A DNA stretch of 64,000 nucleotides from Kappaphycus alvarezii (taxonomy: Eukaryota > Rhodophyta > Florideophyceae > Gigartinales > Solieriaceae): assembly GCA_002205965.3 (NCBI GenBank), contig NADL03000649.1, positions 372,001 to 436,000 on the forward strand, written 5' to 3'. The position numbers were made by a program, and so were the translations under genes. Positions 22,196-35,440 of this stretch are shown here, piece by piece; the stretch's first letter is position 1; each line of letters begins with the position of its first letter. Under the pieces are notes generated by a model that made no database searches, was not told the origin of the DNA, and saw only the letters and a list, made by a program, of their open reading frames with translations.

Positions 22196-25100
22196 TCCCC
22201 TAAAACATTTAAAGACGAATAAGTTAGAAACCGACACAGAGTGGGAAAATGCTTCAAAAGGGGATTTTTAGGTTCGAACCCGTGAATTTTGCATTCGCTA
22301 CTGCAAAAAATACCTTCAGGAATTATCTATTAATGAAATTAGTCCCTTCTACAGCTGCTGAGTTCTTCATTTAATCAAATTTAGGCCAACATATCACAAA
22401 CTAGGCTCTATTTTTTTGCCTGCTCCACTTCTTTGGAACTCCAAGCTATAGTCTATCCAAAAACAAACTGCGCTTTGGGTTAAACCGAAAAGAGGACATA
22501 AATTGTGCATCGTACCTTTCGATTTAAGGTAGTAGCCTTGTCCTGTACTCAGCAACGGAATTATACTACGATTTTTCGGTCTCATTATGAACTGTTTTCC
22601 ATGGCTAAGTGACGCTCGCCATTTTACAAATTATGGTATTATTTGCTTACGCTTGCTTCTATACTTTATAAGGTTGAGAAATAGTCACAGTATTTATCAC
22701 AAGAAAATGTTTTAAAAGGATGCTGGGGACTAGTTTAGCGGTATAATTAGTGAAACGGGGCCTAAGTGGAGGGAAATTTCTGGGATATGGACCGATCTCT
22801 ACTTTTCGTGCATCTAGAGGCATTATATTTGACAACGAATTTACGGTACGGTTGTGATGAAAGCGTTTTAAAATTATCAAGTGTATGCATGAAAAATTCT
22901 TAACCCAATGGAAATAAGAGACATAACGCGACTAATTAATGTAAGAAGATATATAAATCTGGTTTAAGGCAGTTGGAATAGTAGAAGTAGACGCAAATAA
23001 TTTGCGGATGATCTGTTTACAGTGTACCTGGAGCAAGGTCCCTAGTTTTCGTCGAAAACCTGCAGGTCGTGAATAGTACAAAGAGAGTTGGATTACTATA
23101 GAAGGCTGGCTGCAGGTATCTATTATACTACTTTCTACGTATTTCTGGTTAGAAGTATGCAACGGCAGCATTGTAAAAGTGTAATACGCACGATTATACC
23201 AGAAGAAAATCTATGTAGGAATTTGTACGCTATAAGAAAAGTAAGTTGGTTTTATGTCGAAATAGCGACACTGGAAAATTGAAGCTGTTTGGCCTGAGCA
23301 ATTCCTGCATTAATAATATAAATTAGCATATTAGGGAAAATGATAGCGATGTTTCCTTTCCATCTGCGACCTGTGATACTCTATGGGCTGATCAATACTT
23401 TATCTGGATTGTAATCGTCCAAAGGTAATCAGTTTTAAGTGGAAAATATTTGTATTAACCAGATGAATGACGTAAAATGCTTCATTATTTTATAGTCGTT
23501 CAAGAAATAAGTTCTTTTCGAAGATCATCTCCCATAACAGCCTTTAAAAACTCTTAATAACTTTAGAGAAGCAGATAATGCCATTATTAACGTTGAAACT
23601 TATACTATACAGATATGGATGTAATTTCACACATAAAATAAAATTTTCATGGATATGTATCGTCACTTCCGTCTCAGTACTTCTTTCTATTGTGAAAGGG
23701 ATGATAGAGAATTTAATGATCACATGTACGGATTTCAGGACTGCAAAGATGAAAAACCACAGTAAATCCCTAGAAAAATACATGCAATACTATTTGAGGA
23801 ACTCAAAAGAGCTCCAGTTGACTGATTTTCTGGAAAAAAGCTTTCTCGAAAAACGTGGAGCCCTTATAGATAATTTCAATGCTTAAAACTACTGCTTGAT
23901 CCCTGAGTGTCTTCTTTTTCGCACTGTTTGCTAATTTCCCTCCCAGATCTCATCTTACATTTATAACATCAAGGTAAAACGCCACTTCTGCGTTCTCATT
24001 GCAGAAGGTCTCATTTAATTTAATTTAGACATAGCCGGTAATGACTAGATGGTGATATCAAATTCGTCCTAAGGGCTTCATAAATTTTTTCGACGACGGT
24101 GGATTGAATAGTATATACAATTAAGTTTGCGGAAGATACTATCCGGTGATCCAAGGTCTTTTAATAGCATTACAAACTTAGCGCAAATACATGGGCTCAT
24201 ACACCTTAGCTTTGAAAGTTAAGATTGTACTGCACGAGTGTTTTGGAACTATGTGAGTACAAAATACGTAAATATTCCAAGGGATTTAGCCCATCTAGAA
24301 TTGATTACGCCGAAACAAATAAATTAAAAAGCGTATGCTTCTAGTCTTCAACTCATAAGTGAAACTCAGCGATTAAGCCTTATTTAAGATATGATATATT
24401 TCCGCTCTTGTTTTCGCACGTCAATTTATGTCCAAAACTACCTCTTATACGTATGTCTGACAGAGAGTCTATCTAGAAGTTCGATTTTTTGACTATAATG
24501 GAAATCAATCAGTTGCATAAGTAAAAAATTGTAAGAAATTTGTAGGCGTTATTCCAAATTGTGTGCGATGAAACATGTTTTTAGAAGAAAAGTTTCCGAA
24601 TTTCGAGAAATGAAGTTGAACTTATTTGAGATAGATGTGATACGATGGAAATAAGTGTACACGTCTCATTCTAGAAACTTTAAATATATAATATTTCCGT
24701 AAGAATTAAATATTTAAGGCAAGCATTCCTTGAAAATATCATATGTCTCATAAGGTGTCCGGACAAATGAATGGAAGTTTTTCTGTTGAGGTTTCAAAAT
24801 GAAGACAATGAAGAGCTTGTTTTTTGGATGACGGACTAAAAAAAAGTAAATCATCATAGAATCGAATCTATGCCTTGCGCTCTATTAACTTTATGAGCCA
24901 TTGAAACAAATAAAAAAAGAATCGACAAGCTCATGGGGGAAATTTTTCCGAGGGGCACTCTAAAAGATTTATTTAATCGATAGAAAACAATATTCATACT
25001 GAGTATCCGAAGTAACTTGAAAAAGTTGTGGATGAAAAATGAATTTCATGAAATATTTAGCGGATATAGGAAACGTTGAAAGATTCGAAAGGTCCTTTAA

Positions 25101-28100
25101 ATTTTTGAGAAATTAAAGAGATGTTACATCATAGAAAATAATCTCGATTTTGGTTAAAAATTATCTCAATCACACAGACGTTATCAGTGACTTTACAGCA
25201 GAAAATTTAAAGATTAGCGGGTATTCGATGAAAAAAATTTTCCAAGGTAAAATAAAGAAACAACAATCCTCTTCCGGTCCAAAAATAGATTATATTTCCC
25301 TACGGGGTGATTCAATTATTTATCGAGCATTTATGAACCAAGATGGATTATGTGGAGAAAGAAAGTTGATAAAAAACCAGAACTAAAGATCTGCAGAATG
25401 CTTTTAAATCATGAAGAAAAAATTTATGAATCATTAAAGAAAGCATTATATAATGAATAACATTTCTAGATAGATTAGTTTTCTGTGCTACAATAGAAGT
25501 TATTATATGTACTTTTCACTATTTCAGCTTTTAGCTTGTACAAAATTAATGTCAAAGCGCCTTAAAAATATATGAAATTACTTTACTTGGAAAGGAAAAT
25601 TTTGAAGAGCTGTTGGAACGCAACGAAGAAAAGTTTTCTCGGGGATGAAGTAAATTCTAGAAACTGTTTTCAGGAAAGCGGAAAAGAATAAAATAACCAA
25701 TGAAAAGTTAAAGGACTAGAATCCGTGAATTTTTTCTCTGAAATAAGCCATTTTCAACAAATGGTATCAAATAAGTTTTTAAATTTGAAATTTTATTTAC
25801 GAAAAATGGGGCGAATAAAACTGCAGCGAATCTAGATTGAAGATATCGGATTTTTTCTTTTGGCCTGCGTAGTAGGGCTATTTATTACGAAACTCGAGTT
25901 GAATCAGCTGCACAACAAGTCGACTATAAGTCTGGGCATTTGATTCAAATCTAAGAATATCTGAACTTGAAACATATAAAAAAGTAGAACTTTAATGACT
26001 ACGAAGTATGATTTTATGTTTTGTTTTGAGGAGTAAATCTTAAAAATATTAACTTAGATATTTACCGTGGTTACCATTTAGACAAAAAAAATTACATCGA
26101 GAAGTTTATATACATAGATTATAGAACAACAGCAGAACTTCAGCAATTTATTACCTAGCACTCTTTAGAAGGTGAAAAAATGGTTTTGTATTTATGTATA
26201 CAATAGTAATATACGCAGCGTTAAAAGGGCCGACAAGAGAGAAATAACATGAATATAGTTTCATCCAGACAAATTAGACTGAGAAATACCGCTAAATTCT
26301 GAAAAGAAAAACATTAAAGGAAAAATGGTTTATTAATGAATGATCGCAAGGTTAAAATATGTTCTTCTACATGATTATATAAGTAATTATTTTTTTTATT
26401 TAAGTTTAAATTATTGGAAGAATTTAATGCTATTTACTGTTTAAAAATGTTCCTCTCATACCACCACCTTTGTCTTGACAAGGGAACGCTTATAATATAG
26501 ATTCTACAACTTAGAAGTTGAAGCTACGAGTTTAGAATACGACAAATTTTGGTCTTCCGAACTACAGAGTATAATCAAATATTAATAACTAGATGTGTTG
26601 CTTATTTTACTGTCGTTAAAGATATCTTTTGTTGAAGATATAAAAAATTAAACATTGGTTAAATCAATCAGTTCCCTGAAAAACATTTCTATGAAAGTGT
26701 GTTATTCTTTAAGAACACAGTGGTATTCTTTAGCAAGTTCGGAATATTAGGGACTCACTTTTAATATGAAGATAAAATTCACTATTTAAGTCGGATGTTG
26801 CCCCAGAAACTCGTGATAGGCTTTCCAAGCACGATATTTCATGCGTAGGATTTTCTGTCTATGATATCCTGAAACAATGTCATTTAATTACAACACATGA
26901 ATAGAGGGGCAATTATGGTGTTTGACTGTTGGTTTTATCTTAAGCTTAATAGAATGAAAATCAATTCTGTTCGAAATTTGGATCAGTAGAAATGATTTGG
27001 CTGATTTCAAAATAATAGTTTATTTGAAGATAAATGATGGAAAAATATTTTAAACGAACCTTAGATGAGGCCAAAGGGTTCAATTAATAGTAGCATTTAT
27101 TGTTTATCTATTTGTGTCGTTTGATGGTGATATTGATATCAAGGAGGACTTAGGAGGTTCTGGCTTTAGCGACGAAAATTTTCCCATGACAAGTAGTAAC
27201 TACTATACGTATTGGGAACAGAACCACTCATTAAAACTTAATGATAGATGAACCCAGTTTTCTCAGGCCTCCCAATAAAACTTTATGCATTTGCTAATAA
27301 GTTATTAGTTCCAGCTGGTACAAGTCTTTACTTGTTTATATTTAAACTGGCTTTCTTTTTGAGATAATTAAGTTGTATTTACTCGCAAATTTAATTTACA
27401 TCCATAAATCTCCAAACTGAGAAAATAGCAGTAATAAAGAAGGACCAGGGCGATCTCCAGTTTTGAAATTTGTTCTCAGTTATCTAAAGCGAACCCCAGC
27501 TATATATATTTAATTATTGATGACCCGAAAGACCTTACATGGTTCAAAAATAGGACTTCGCAGCACCTTGAATGGTTTTCTGAATGAAATTCAGCAAGCA
27601 GAAGTTAGGAAAGACTTCAAGCTCTGATTAAAAAGACTCCCTTGTGGTTCTCTTATTTCATCTGTAGTGTCCATTGTAAGAAGTGTCTCTGAAATACTCT
27701 TGTCCTGGTATGGCAGTTCATCAAAGGGGGCACTCTAACATTTACTATATTTATAACGAGAAATCTATAGAAAAGAATCAATATTGCTATCGAAGATTAA
27801 GTATATAAAGCTTTATTGTATTTAAATTCAAAAAGATCCAAAAGGAATATCAAAGAACAAATATATGTAAAGGAAAATTTCGAACCTTGGGTTATACATA
27901 AACGTTTTCAAACTTACTTAAAAGCATTAAAGTTGATTAAACTTTTATTAACATTTGTTTTGGTTTGATTACAAACTGATCCACAAAAATGTTTCCGAAC
28001 ACGCAATAGATATGTTCGGGAAATAAAAATTACCTTACTCCACTCCTCACATCTTCTGAGAAGAGGTAAAGACCTTTGCTGCCCTCTGTTGTACACAAAG

Positions 28101-28336
28101 CATACCTCCAAACTCCCTCGGTTCGCCGTCCTCCGAAGCCGAGCTGTAACTACACCCATATTTCTAAATTGAAAATAAAACACTTTGAAAAAACTTGTAA
28201 AATTATCAGGATAGCACAACCCTAAGTAACTTTACAAGTATAAATATTATTTGGAAAAAGAAATATGGGGCAAAATATTAAGGTCCATTGTTTGGAGTGA
28301 TGTAACCTCAAAATGTCTCCCTTACGAGATTGTTGG

Positions 28337-28352
28337 TTTTAGGGTTTTAGGG
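28337..28352 (+). repeat. Two tandem TTTTAGGG units
   Basis: Two exact copies of TTTTAGGG, a telomere unit known from some green algae, followed by GTTTTA. With only two copies in an AT-rich region this may well be chance. Confidence 0.2.
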
Positions 28353-31300
28353 GTTTTACTTATTTACGACTTATTTATGGAATTAGGTAGAAATAAAAAA
28401 ATTAAGGTCGAATTCGGGGTACTAATCTTATCTTGGCCCCATAAAACGAAAAATATGTGCATATTTTTGTTTGCATAGAAAACTATAAACGGGAAAGAAC
28501 TATACGATGTTGAAATATCGCTGATGATTTCCTCATATATTGTAGTATCAGTAATGTAATAGAGAGTAATATCAAGTTAGCCAACACATCCATCCCAAAT
28601 AATAGAAAAATTTAATTCGCTACGCGTACTAAGCTTGAACGAAACGGCAGATTTGTTGAAGTGTTTTTCTATAACAAAGAATTGAATTTAACAACCGAAA
28701 AGTACCATACGGAGTAAAATATAATGCAAAAATGTACATTACAATGAAGTGTACCTATCTATCTAGCTAGACGTAGTCAGTTTTTCTACAATTGTGTAGT
28801 TCAATTCTAATTTTACAGAAATTTTTGAAAAATAGGAATCCACTTCATGTCATATGGAAATCAGGAATGGAAACGTATCAATAATTTAGGTGAGATCAAG
28901 GCTAAAGTTGTGATCCTCTATTTAATAAAGTGCAGATAAAAAATGACTACTCTGTAATGAAAAGGAAAAGAAACGACATCAAAGAACGCTCTGTGCTAAG
29001 ATATGAATAGTTCATTCAATATTTTTTACTGTATTCATCCATTTGCGGTCAAATACCAGTGAAGTATTGCAGGTTTCGATAAGCATTAAATAATTCCCTC
29101 ACGACATACTTTCAAATGTAAATTATGAAATATTTAGCTAATCGGATGAAATAAAAAATTACTTAGTTGCGCAGGAAAGCGAGGACAGATTTTTTAAGAA
29201 TAATTAACCTATTTTATTCTCACAATGCAGAAATTCAATTCAGCCGCAAGAGAGTGAACTTGACTATTAATTAATGTATTATATATGATAAAAGAACTAT
29301 TTCTAGATTAATAATCATGTCATGTCATATTTCCAACACTGAACTATCCCTGAAAAGGGGTGGGGAATTTGGGCTACTTTAATTTTAATATTTGAAGGAT
29401 ATGGTCGTTTGTGGAAAAGTGCTGGTACTAAAAACTTTTTTCAAACCTCATGTTCGCTCTTGTTCGCGTGTTAAATTTCAGCTCCAGCAACAAAGGGTTG
29501 CAAGGGTGCAAAAGTACATTATTATGTCAGCGTACCCAATAGACATTATTTATATAGAGTTTGAAGCCTGTTTTTCAAATTATCGCCTATTGTAAGCACT
29601 ATATGATGAGAGATGTATAAATAAAAACTTTTAGATAGCTTCTCGAAATGTGAACTCGATCGTTACGCTACGACTGCCATTTGGAGCATATACGGCAGAA
29701 AAAGCTGCACTTATCGCATAGAAAACCTATTTCTCTTTTACTGCAGCCATATATAAAAGTTTCTGCTTTTCAAATATTTATTGATTAGAGTACACTTTAG
29801 ATTTGTGTTACCATCCATAACAGTGAACTGTTCATCCAGTTACATTATTATGTCAGGAAAGAGTTGTTCAAATATTTACCTTGACTTTTTGTCTTGGGAT
29901 TTCATTTAGCTTTAGCTATATTGATTTAATTTAAATATCTTCAAGTTAGTTTTTTGCGAGAAAATTATATAAAATTCAGTCCCTATAAATTGCACTCATC
30001 TAATCTTGTCAAAAAGTTCGAAAAAGACTTCTAAGAAAAACAATGTTTCCCTTGCGCACCTAATGTTTATTGTTGATGTGCAAAACTTTAGAGAATCTGG
30101 ATACTCGGGTTGATGTAAATGTATTCTAATATCATTAACATTTTGTAATAGATTAAAAGATAAATCAGTGCAATATGTACTGTGATAGTTCTTACAGAAT
30201 AGTTTCAATTGAAGTTTTGTCCAAAAAGGATTTCCTTCGTGAGAAGTACCACCCTAGTGTTAGATAATTTAATTTTGCGAAACTTCGAGAAAAATTTTAC
30301 GGAGATAATTTCAATCAATATTGTAGCGAAATTGCATTTAATTAAATATTCAAATTTAAATATATAAAATATGATCTTTAAAGTGAAAATGACGTCGCTT
30401 GAACAAGCACGAATTTTCAAATCTCTCCATCATTTATTGGATAACGGGAAGCTTTATAGACATATAACAGTTAAAAATCATTCGTGCCATACAGGACTTC
30501 AGATAGTGTCAGAATTACAACACACTTGAAAGCATTCCGCGCATACTCTTTAGCCTCGGATATGACGTGTCAACATGTTATCCTTACATGGCAAGAACAG
30601 CAGTATCGATTTATCTGATATTCTCTGTAACGCCTCTCAGCGACAAAGTCTTTTGATTTTCCCGGCGAAAATTCAAAATAGTAGCCAACCAGGATTCATG
30701 TTTATTAGGACGCACTTTATTTCAATAATTGTAAATTATGGTGGTTTCGACATTGATTAGGAAATATTGAATGAAATAAACTACAATTATGTTTATTTTG
30801 AGGTATAGAACTATTTTTTGAAAGCTAAAGCTCTGTATGAATACTTCATGTGTTTGATATTCTCTACTTACAAGTGATTATTCAATAAATTCTGGAATCT
30901 TTCTGAATGTAAAAGCGGTCAATTTAAACTGGTTCATTAAACCTTTCTTTACGATTAAATTTATCAAAGAATATTTGCATCTCTAGACTAGACACATATA
31001 TGTACGAATTGATTCTTGTCTCATATGACCGCTTCAATAAATTTAAAATAATTTTTGACCTTTCAATCATCTCTGGTTCTACGATTTATGGTTCAAGCTA
31101 AAGATAAAATGAACTTTTGAAATGATAAAAATTCGAATACACTTCTAAATAGCGTTCAAAGAAGGAAGATACGTGATTTTGCTTTGAAGAAATTTCCTTT
31201 CAGTACTCAGAAAGAATGTCATTTCATTCAAGTTTAAGTTTCAGTCGAGACTCTTGAGAAATATTACTGAATTTTTTGAGATTTAGTTTCCTTTAGGAAA

Positions 31301-34300
31301 CCAATAATTACTTTCCGGAGACTTTAATATCGGAAAATTAATATTTGCCTTAGCTGCAGAAACATTTAGATTTTCTTGAATCTCTTATTATTTTGAAATC
31401 TCGATGTGACACAGCTTTATGGGATTTTACAACAGATAAAGCACTCTAGTAGGGGCTACATTTTAACGTTGACCAGATAATTCCATACCTTCTCTGCTTA
31501 AAGTTTCTGAAAAAACTTTAAAAATACTGAACTCATTTTGACTCGAAAGTATAACTTTTATAATGGAGCTGAAGCAAACAGATGTCTATTCTGGACAAGT
31601 TTTGATAGAAAGATCTTTTATGCTCTAGAAATATACAGAGACACGAACATTATTTGAAGGATAGCTTCTCTTTTCGAATATAAAGAACATTTGAAACATT
31701 TTAACATTCCATTTAGCTTTTGATTGGAGAAATTAGAGTAATAAAGGAGCATTTGGGTTTGAGTCATGAGTATTTAACCTTGTTGTATGGATTCTATCAC
31801 GATAATACCAATCTTTTCGGTAAAATGTGGTCTAAAGCTGAATGATTATGATTTACTGTAAATTCACTTTTGTGATTAAGGAAATAGTAGACAATCAACT
31901 AACAAGTATAATAGTAAAAAAGTTAAAAATAGTTTTAAAAAGTTCACTTTTGTTTACAAAATGCTGTTCAACAATAACATCACAAAATAAAATTTGGTAA
32001 ATTGGATTTCAAGGCATTAGCTCGCGATTCATCCCATAAATGTTTAGAAAAGATTAGCTAATTTTTTCTTTAAATGCAAAACAAATTACATGTAATAGTT
32101 AAAGTTTAGAAGTGGTATTAAACAGAACAAGTATGCACGTATAATTTCATTCTTTCAACTCGGCTAAACATGAAATCAGGAAAATTTTTTATTATTCATG
32201 ACATAATTTTGCAAAATGTACTTATGCTTCTATTGTCTGTAAATTTTCAGTTGTAAAAATTAAATAAAAAACAACCTAAAGCATAAATTTATTTTGACGC
32301 AATTGTGTAGAAGACCAAACAGCTTCAATGGTCTCTATCAACTATAAAGATGAATATAACGGAATATTGTTTCTTCAGTACGTCCTTGGAGAATTTTACA
32401 GGGCGATCAGTGTTCCCTCACAAACGCCAACTATTCAAAAATAAAACATAGCTCTGTTCTTGAGTTCATAACAAAAAATCCCTCACCAAAGAGATTCAAT
32501 GGAGTTACGTAAAGTATTCAACATTGTAATATAAAGATTTAAAACATGGAGAATTTTTTTTGGATTCAGTACTTACATACAAATAAAAACACATTATAGA
32601 AAATTCTCCCTGTACGTGTGATTCAGTTTCTTATTTTGTGCAAAAAGAATTAATTTCAACTCTGAAAATAATAGAATTATAATTAGTTTGGAGCTATTAA
32701 ACTACTATTCTTGTTCTATTGGAAGTATTCTACAACAAATATTTTATACTTCTCCAAAAACTTTGCTCTATCTCCGATATATTACAAAAATTTTGCAATA
32801 CCATAACACCACAACCCAACTTCACCGAATGGAATTAAATAACTTTTTTCATTGAGCCTTCATATATGTTGACTTCAAGTAAAGATGATTTAGTAAACAC
32901 TATCTGCAGTATCTCCGTTACGTTTCGTAGTTTTCACGTCTTGCTCTTCCTTATCGGAATGGTTCAGAAAATTCCATTAAGAAACATTTCAGGAGAGATT
33001 TACGCAATCTTCTGGTTTAAAATTTTTTTTTGCTTAGCTAATAACTGTAAATGACCTAAATTTCTATCTATCCAATTTTTCTCATAAACTCTTAAACTAG
33101 CGTTCAATACACTCAATTTCTTTATCTTTAGTTGGAACTGTGTAGATAACACTTTCATCATAACCGCACCTTGTTTATGTGGCAATACCTCTCATGATTA
33201 ATATCGCTAGAAGCCTAGGCGAAAATGTGTTAAATTCTCCCACAAATCAGGAATATTCTTTAAAATATGCCGGCACTTGAACTATCAGCTTAACACAGAA
33301 TAAGATGTCATGAAAATATTATCAATCTGCACGTTAATTTATGTGAAGGGAACAGAGAAAAAATAGAACTACGATAATCTATGACTGACTGTGGACCCAA
33401 CAATTTCTTTGTTTCTGACAAGTTCGACTATACAATGAAAAACATTCGGCGAAAAAAAGTTATTTCGTATATAAAATATGCGCAGGCACGCTTTCCCTGC
33501 ATATTTCAGCAGAAACTTCGTCCCTCTGGGAGCTGTAAAGAAGCCAAAAATCAGTTCCTCGGTAAGCATAAACTGAATTATCTGAAGATAGAAATCTAGG
33601 TTTTACCTTATGGTTTTTCTATCAGTGCGAGAAGGCATTTCGGCGAGTCTGTGTCTGACGTTGAAATACTGCAGGATGTTGTCAATTGGCATCCGATTGA
33701 ATGGAAACGTAAGGGGAAAAATATTTTTCGGTGGTTCTAATGGCACTGAGAAGCACTGACAGTTCTCGTGGTTCTTTCGGATAATAGATATTGTGGAACG
33801 GAGGAATAGGTGGGAGCTTTACGCCGGGATAAAAAGCATCCGCGCGTTGTGATTATATTAACTGAGAAGAAAAATAATAAGGAAAAATTATCAGATCGCT
33901 TGATCTTGTACACTTATTTCGAGAATCAGTGCGCCTGGTGGTCAATTGTTGATGGTAATTATCGTTGATCGGAGAGTTCTACGATAATGTTTTTTATTCA
34001 ACGCTCGCTCTCACCAATATACATACTGAGTGGTACCCTCTTGTGTGGTTCAGATGCAGAGCATCTTGAAAAAGCTGTATGAAATGCAGAGAGGCACCGT
34101 TAACTGTTTTCGTGTCCAGGTGAAATACACAGGGCGTCGCAGGTGCACAATAGAAGTTCGTATTCGCGGAATGTCTAAGAAGGCCAGGGCTATTTAAGGA
34201 GTAATACGGCATTTATTTATGTGTAATTTGACGAATCTTTTACTTCTTTTTCCAATTGGACTAATAATATCCCCTACTACAGGCATTTTCTGCATGGTCA

Positions 34301-34460
34301 CAGTAATTTCTAGTTTACTTGCATTAATTAATAGGAGATATTTTTTTCGCATATATAACGCTGTTTCCTCGGAAATACATTCTAACAATCGTGGTTCGAG
34401 GTAACTGGTTCACACATCTACTACACCATGTCATATAAATTATCAAATTTGATTATGCTC

Positions 34461-35154
34461 AGGGATGAAAGTGGTAGTGTTGATTGCGGGAGTTCAGAGG
34501 GCTGCTAATTGGGAGCGTTTTGGAGGTAGGCGTTGTGCGAACGCTTCACAGGTACGGTACCAATATGTAAACGTGGCCTCCACAAAGTTGGCCTTTTCAA
34601 GAGGTGAAACATGTGACACTTAATATTATTCAGCTATTTTAAAATTGCAGTTGAATCAGCCATGGAGTAAACGCTCAAAATATGGAGGTATGTACCCGAG
34701 GGCACAAAGCAATCGGGAAAATATAAAATACAAATACAACGCAGTTCTTTTTTCAACTGAAGTGTTTCAGTGGGTTGCTCACACAGAATTGAATATCTAG
34801 CTTGGTGAGAGAGAACAGCCTCTTCAGCAGCTGCAAAGTACTTAATTAGATTGATTTCGTTAATCTGGTTTATATTTCATTAAGAATTGACAAGGTTAAG
34901 TAGAGAGGTTGATTGCAAGGATTTACTGAAAACAAACGGTGCAGTCTTTGTAAAAGATCAGACTGCGAAAAATCAAAGAGTTGAATTGGAAATAGTTTGG
35001 GTAGAGAATTGTGGATGACATGACAGCAGAAATTTATTCTTGACTTTCGTAATTTTTCGACTCCTTTTTAATCCAACGCTGCCCGAATATTCAATGCACT
35101 AAATCGGAGTAGTTAATAAGCTTGTCTCATAAAAACTATGTGTATTGAAATCCT
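34461..35154. other. Transition from the desert to the retroelement nest
   Basis: About 700 bp with no coding or repeat structure that I can support. Confidence 0.4.
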
Positions 35155-35440
35155 TTATTTACCCCTTAATGCCTTGATCGGCTACGCTTAACCTACCTTT
35201 TTTTTCTTCGACCGCTCGTTACCGTAGACTTTTGTACTTTAATTTAGGGGTACTGCAGTGTAAAGCACGCACAAGATCACAAAGCACCCGGGGAGATACT
35301 TCCCGAAACTTTTAGTACAGTGCTTCCCCAGTATCACGTGACAATTAACCACCCAACACGCCCCGGCACCCAAGGTGGACCCCGAGTGGATACCATTTGA
35401 ACTCATACGCCGCCTGTTCACCTGACCGCCTTACCGCAAC
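35155..35440 (-). repeat. Left LTR-like end of the Ty3/gypsy fossil
   Basis: Shared landmarks with the right copy: ATCGGCTACGCTTAACCTAC, then GGTACTGCAGTGTAAAGC, GAAACTTTTAGTACAG, a GTGACAATTAACCACCC block, and CCCGAGTGGATACCATTTGA. The same order occurs in 41795-42020 and onward from 50605. Outer borders are approximate. Confidence 0.6.

Larger units (their letters stand above)
21728..34460. other. AT-rich gene desert
   Basis: Over 12 kb of strongly AT-rich DNA in which no frame reaches much beyond 100 codons and none reads like protein, apart from the small relic at 21891-22195. GC islands at ~28040-28160 and ~33600-34170 hold no recognisable coding. I see no RNA gene, no satellite with a long period and no element ends. 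Either very old decayed repeats or a structural region such as pericentromere would look like this. Confidence 0.6.

Noticed and set aside
22268-22280. GGTTCGAACCC resembling a tRNA T-arm
   Set aside because: The flanking bases do not form the T-stem, and no D-arm or acceptor stem fits upstream.
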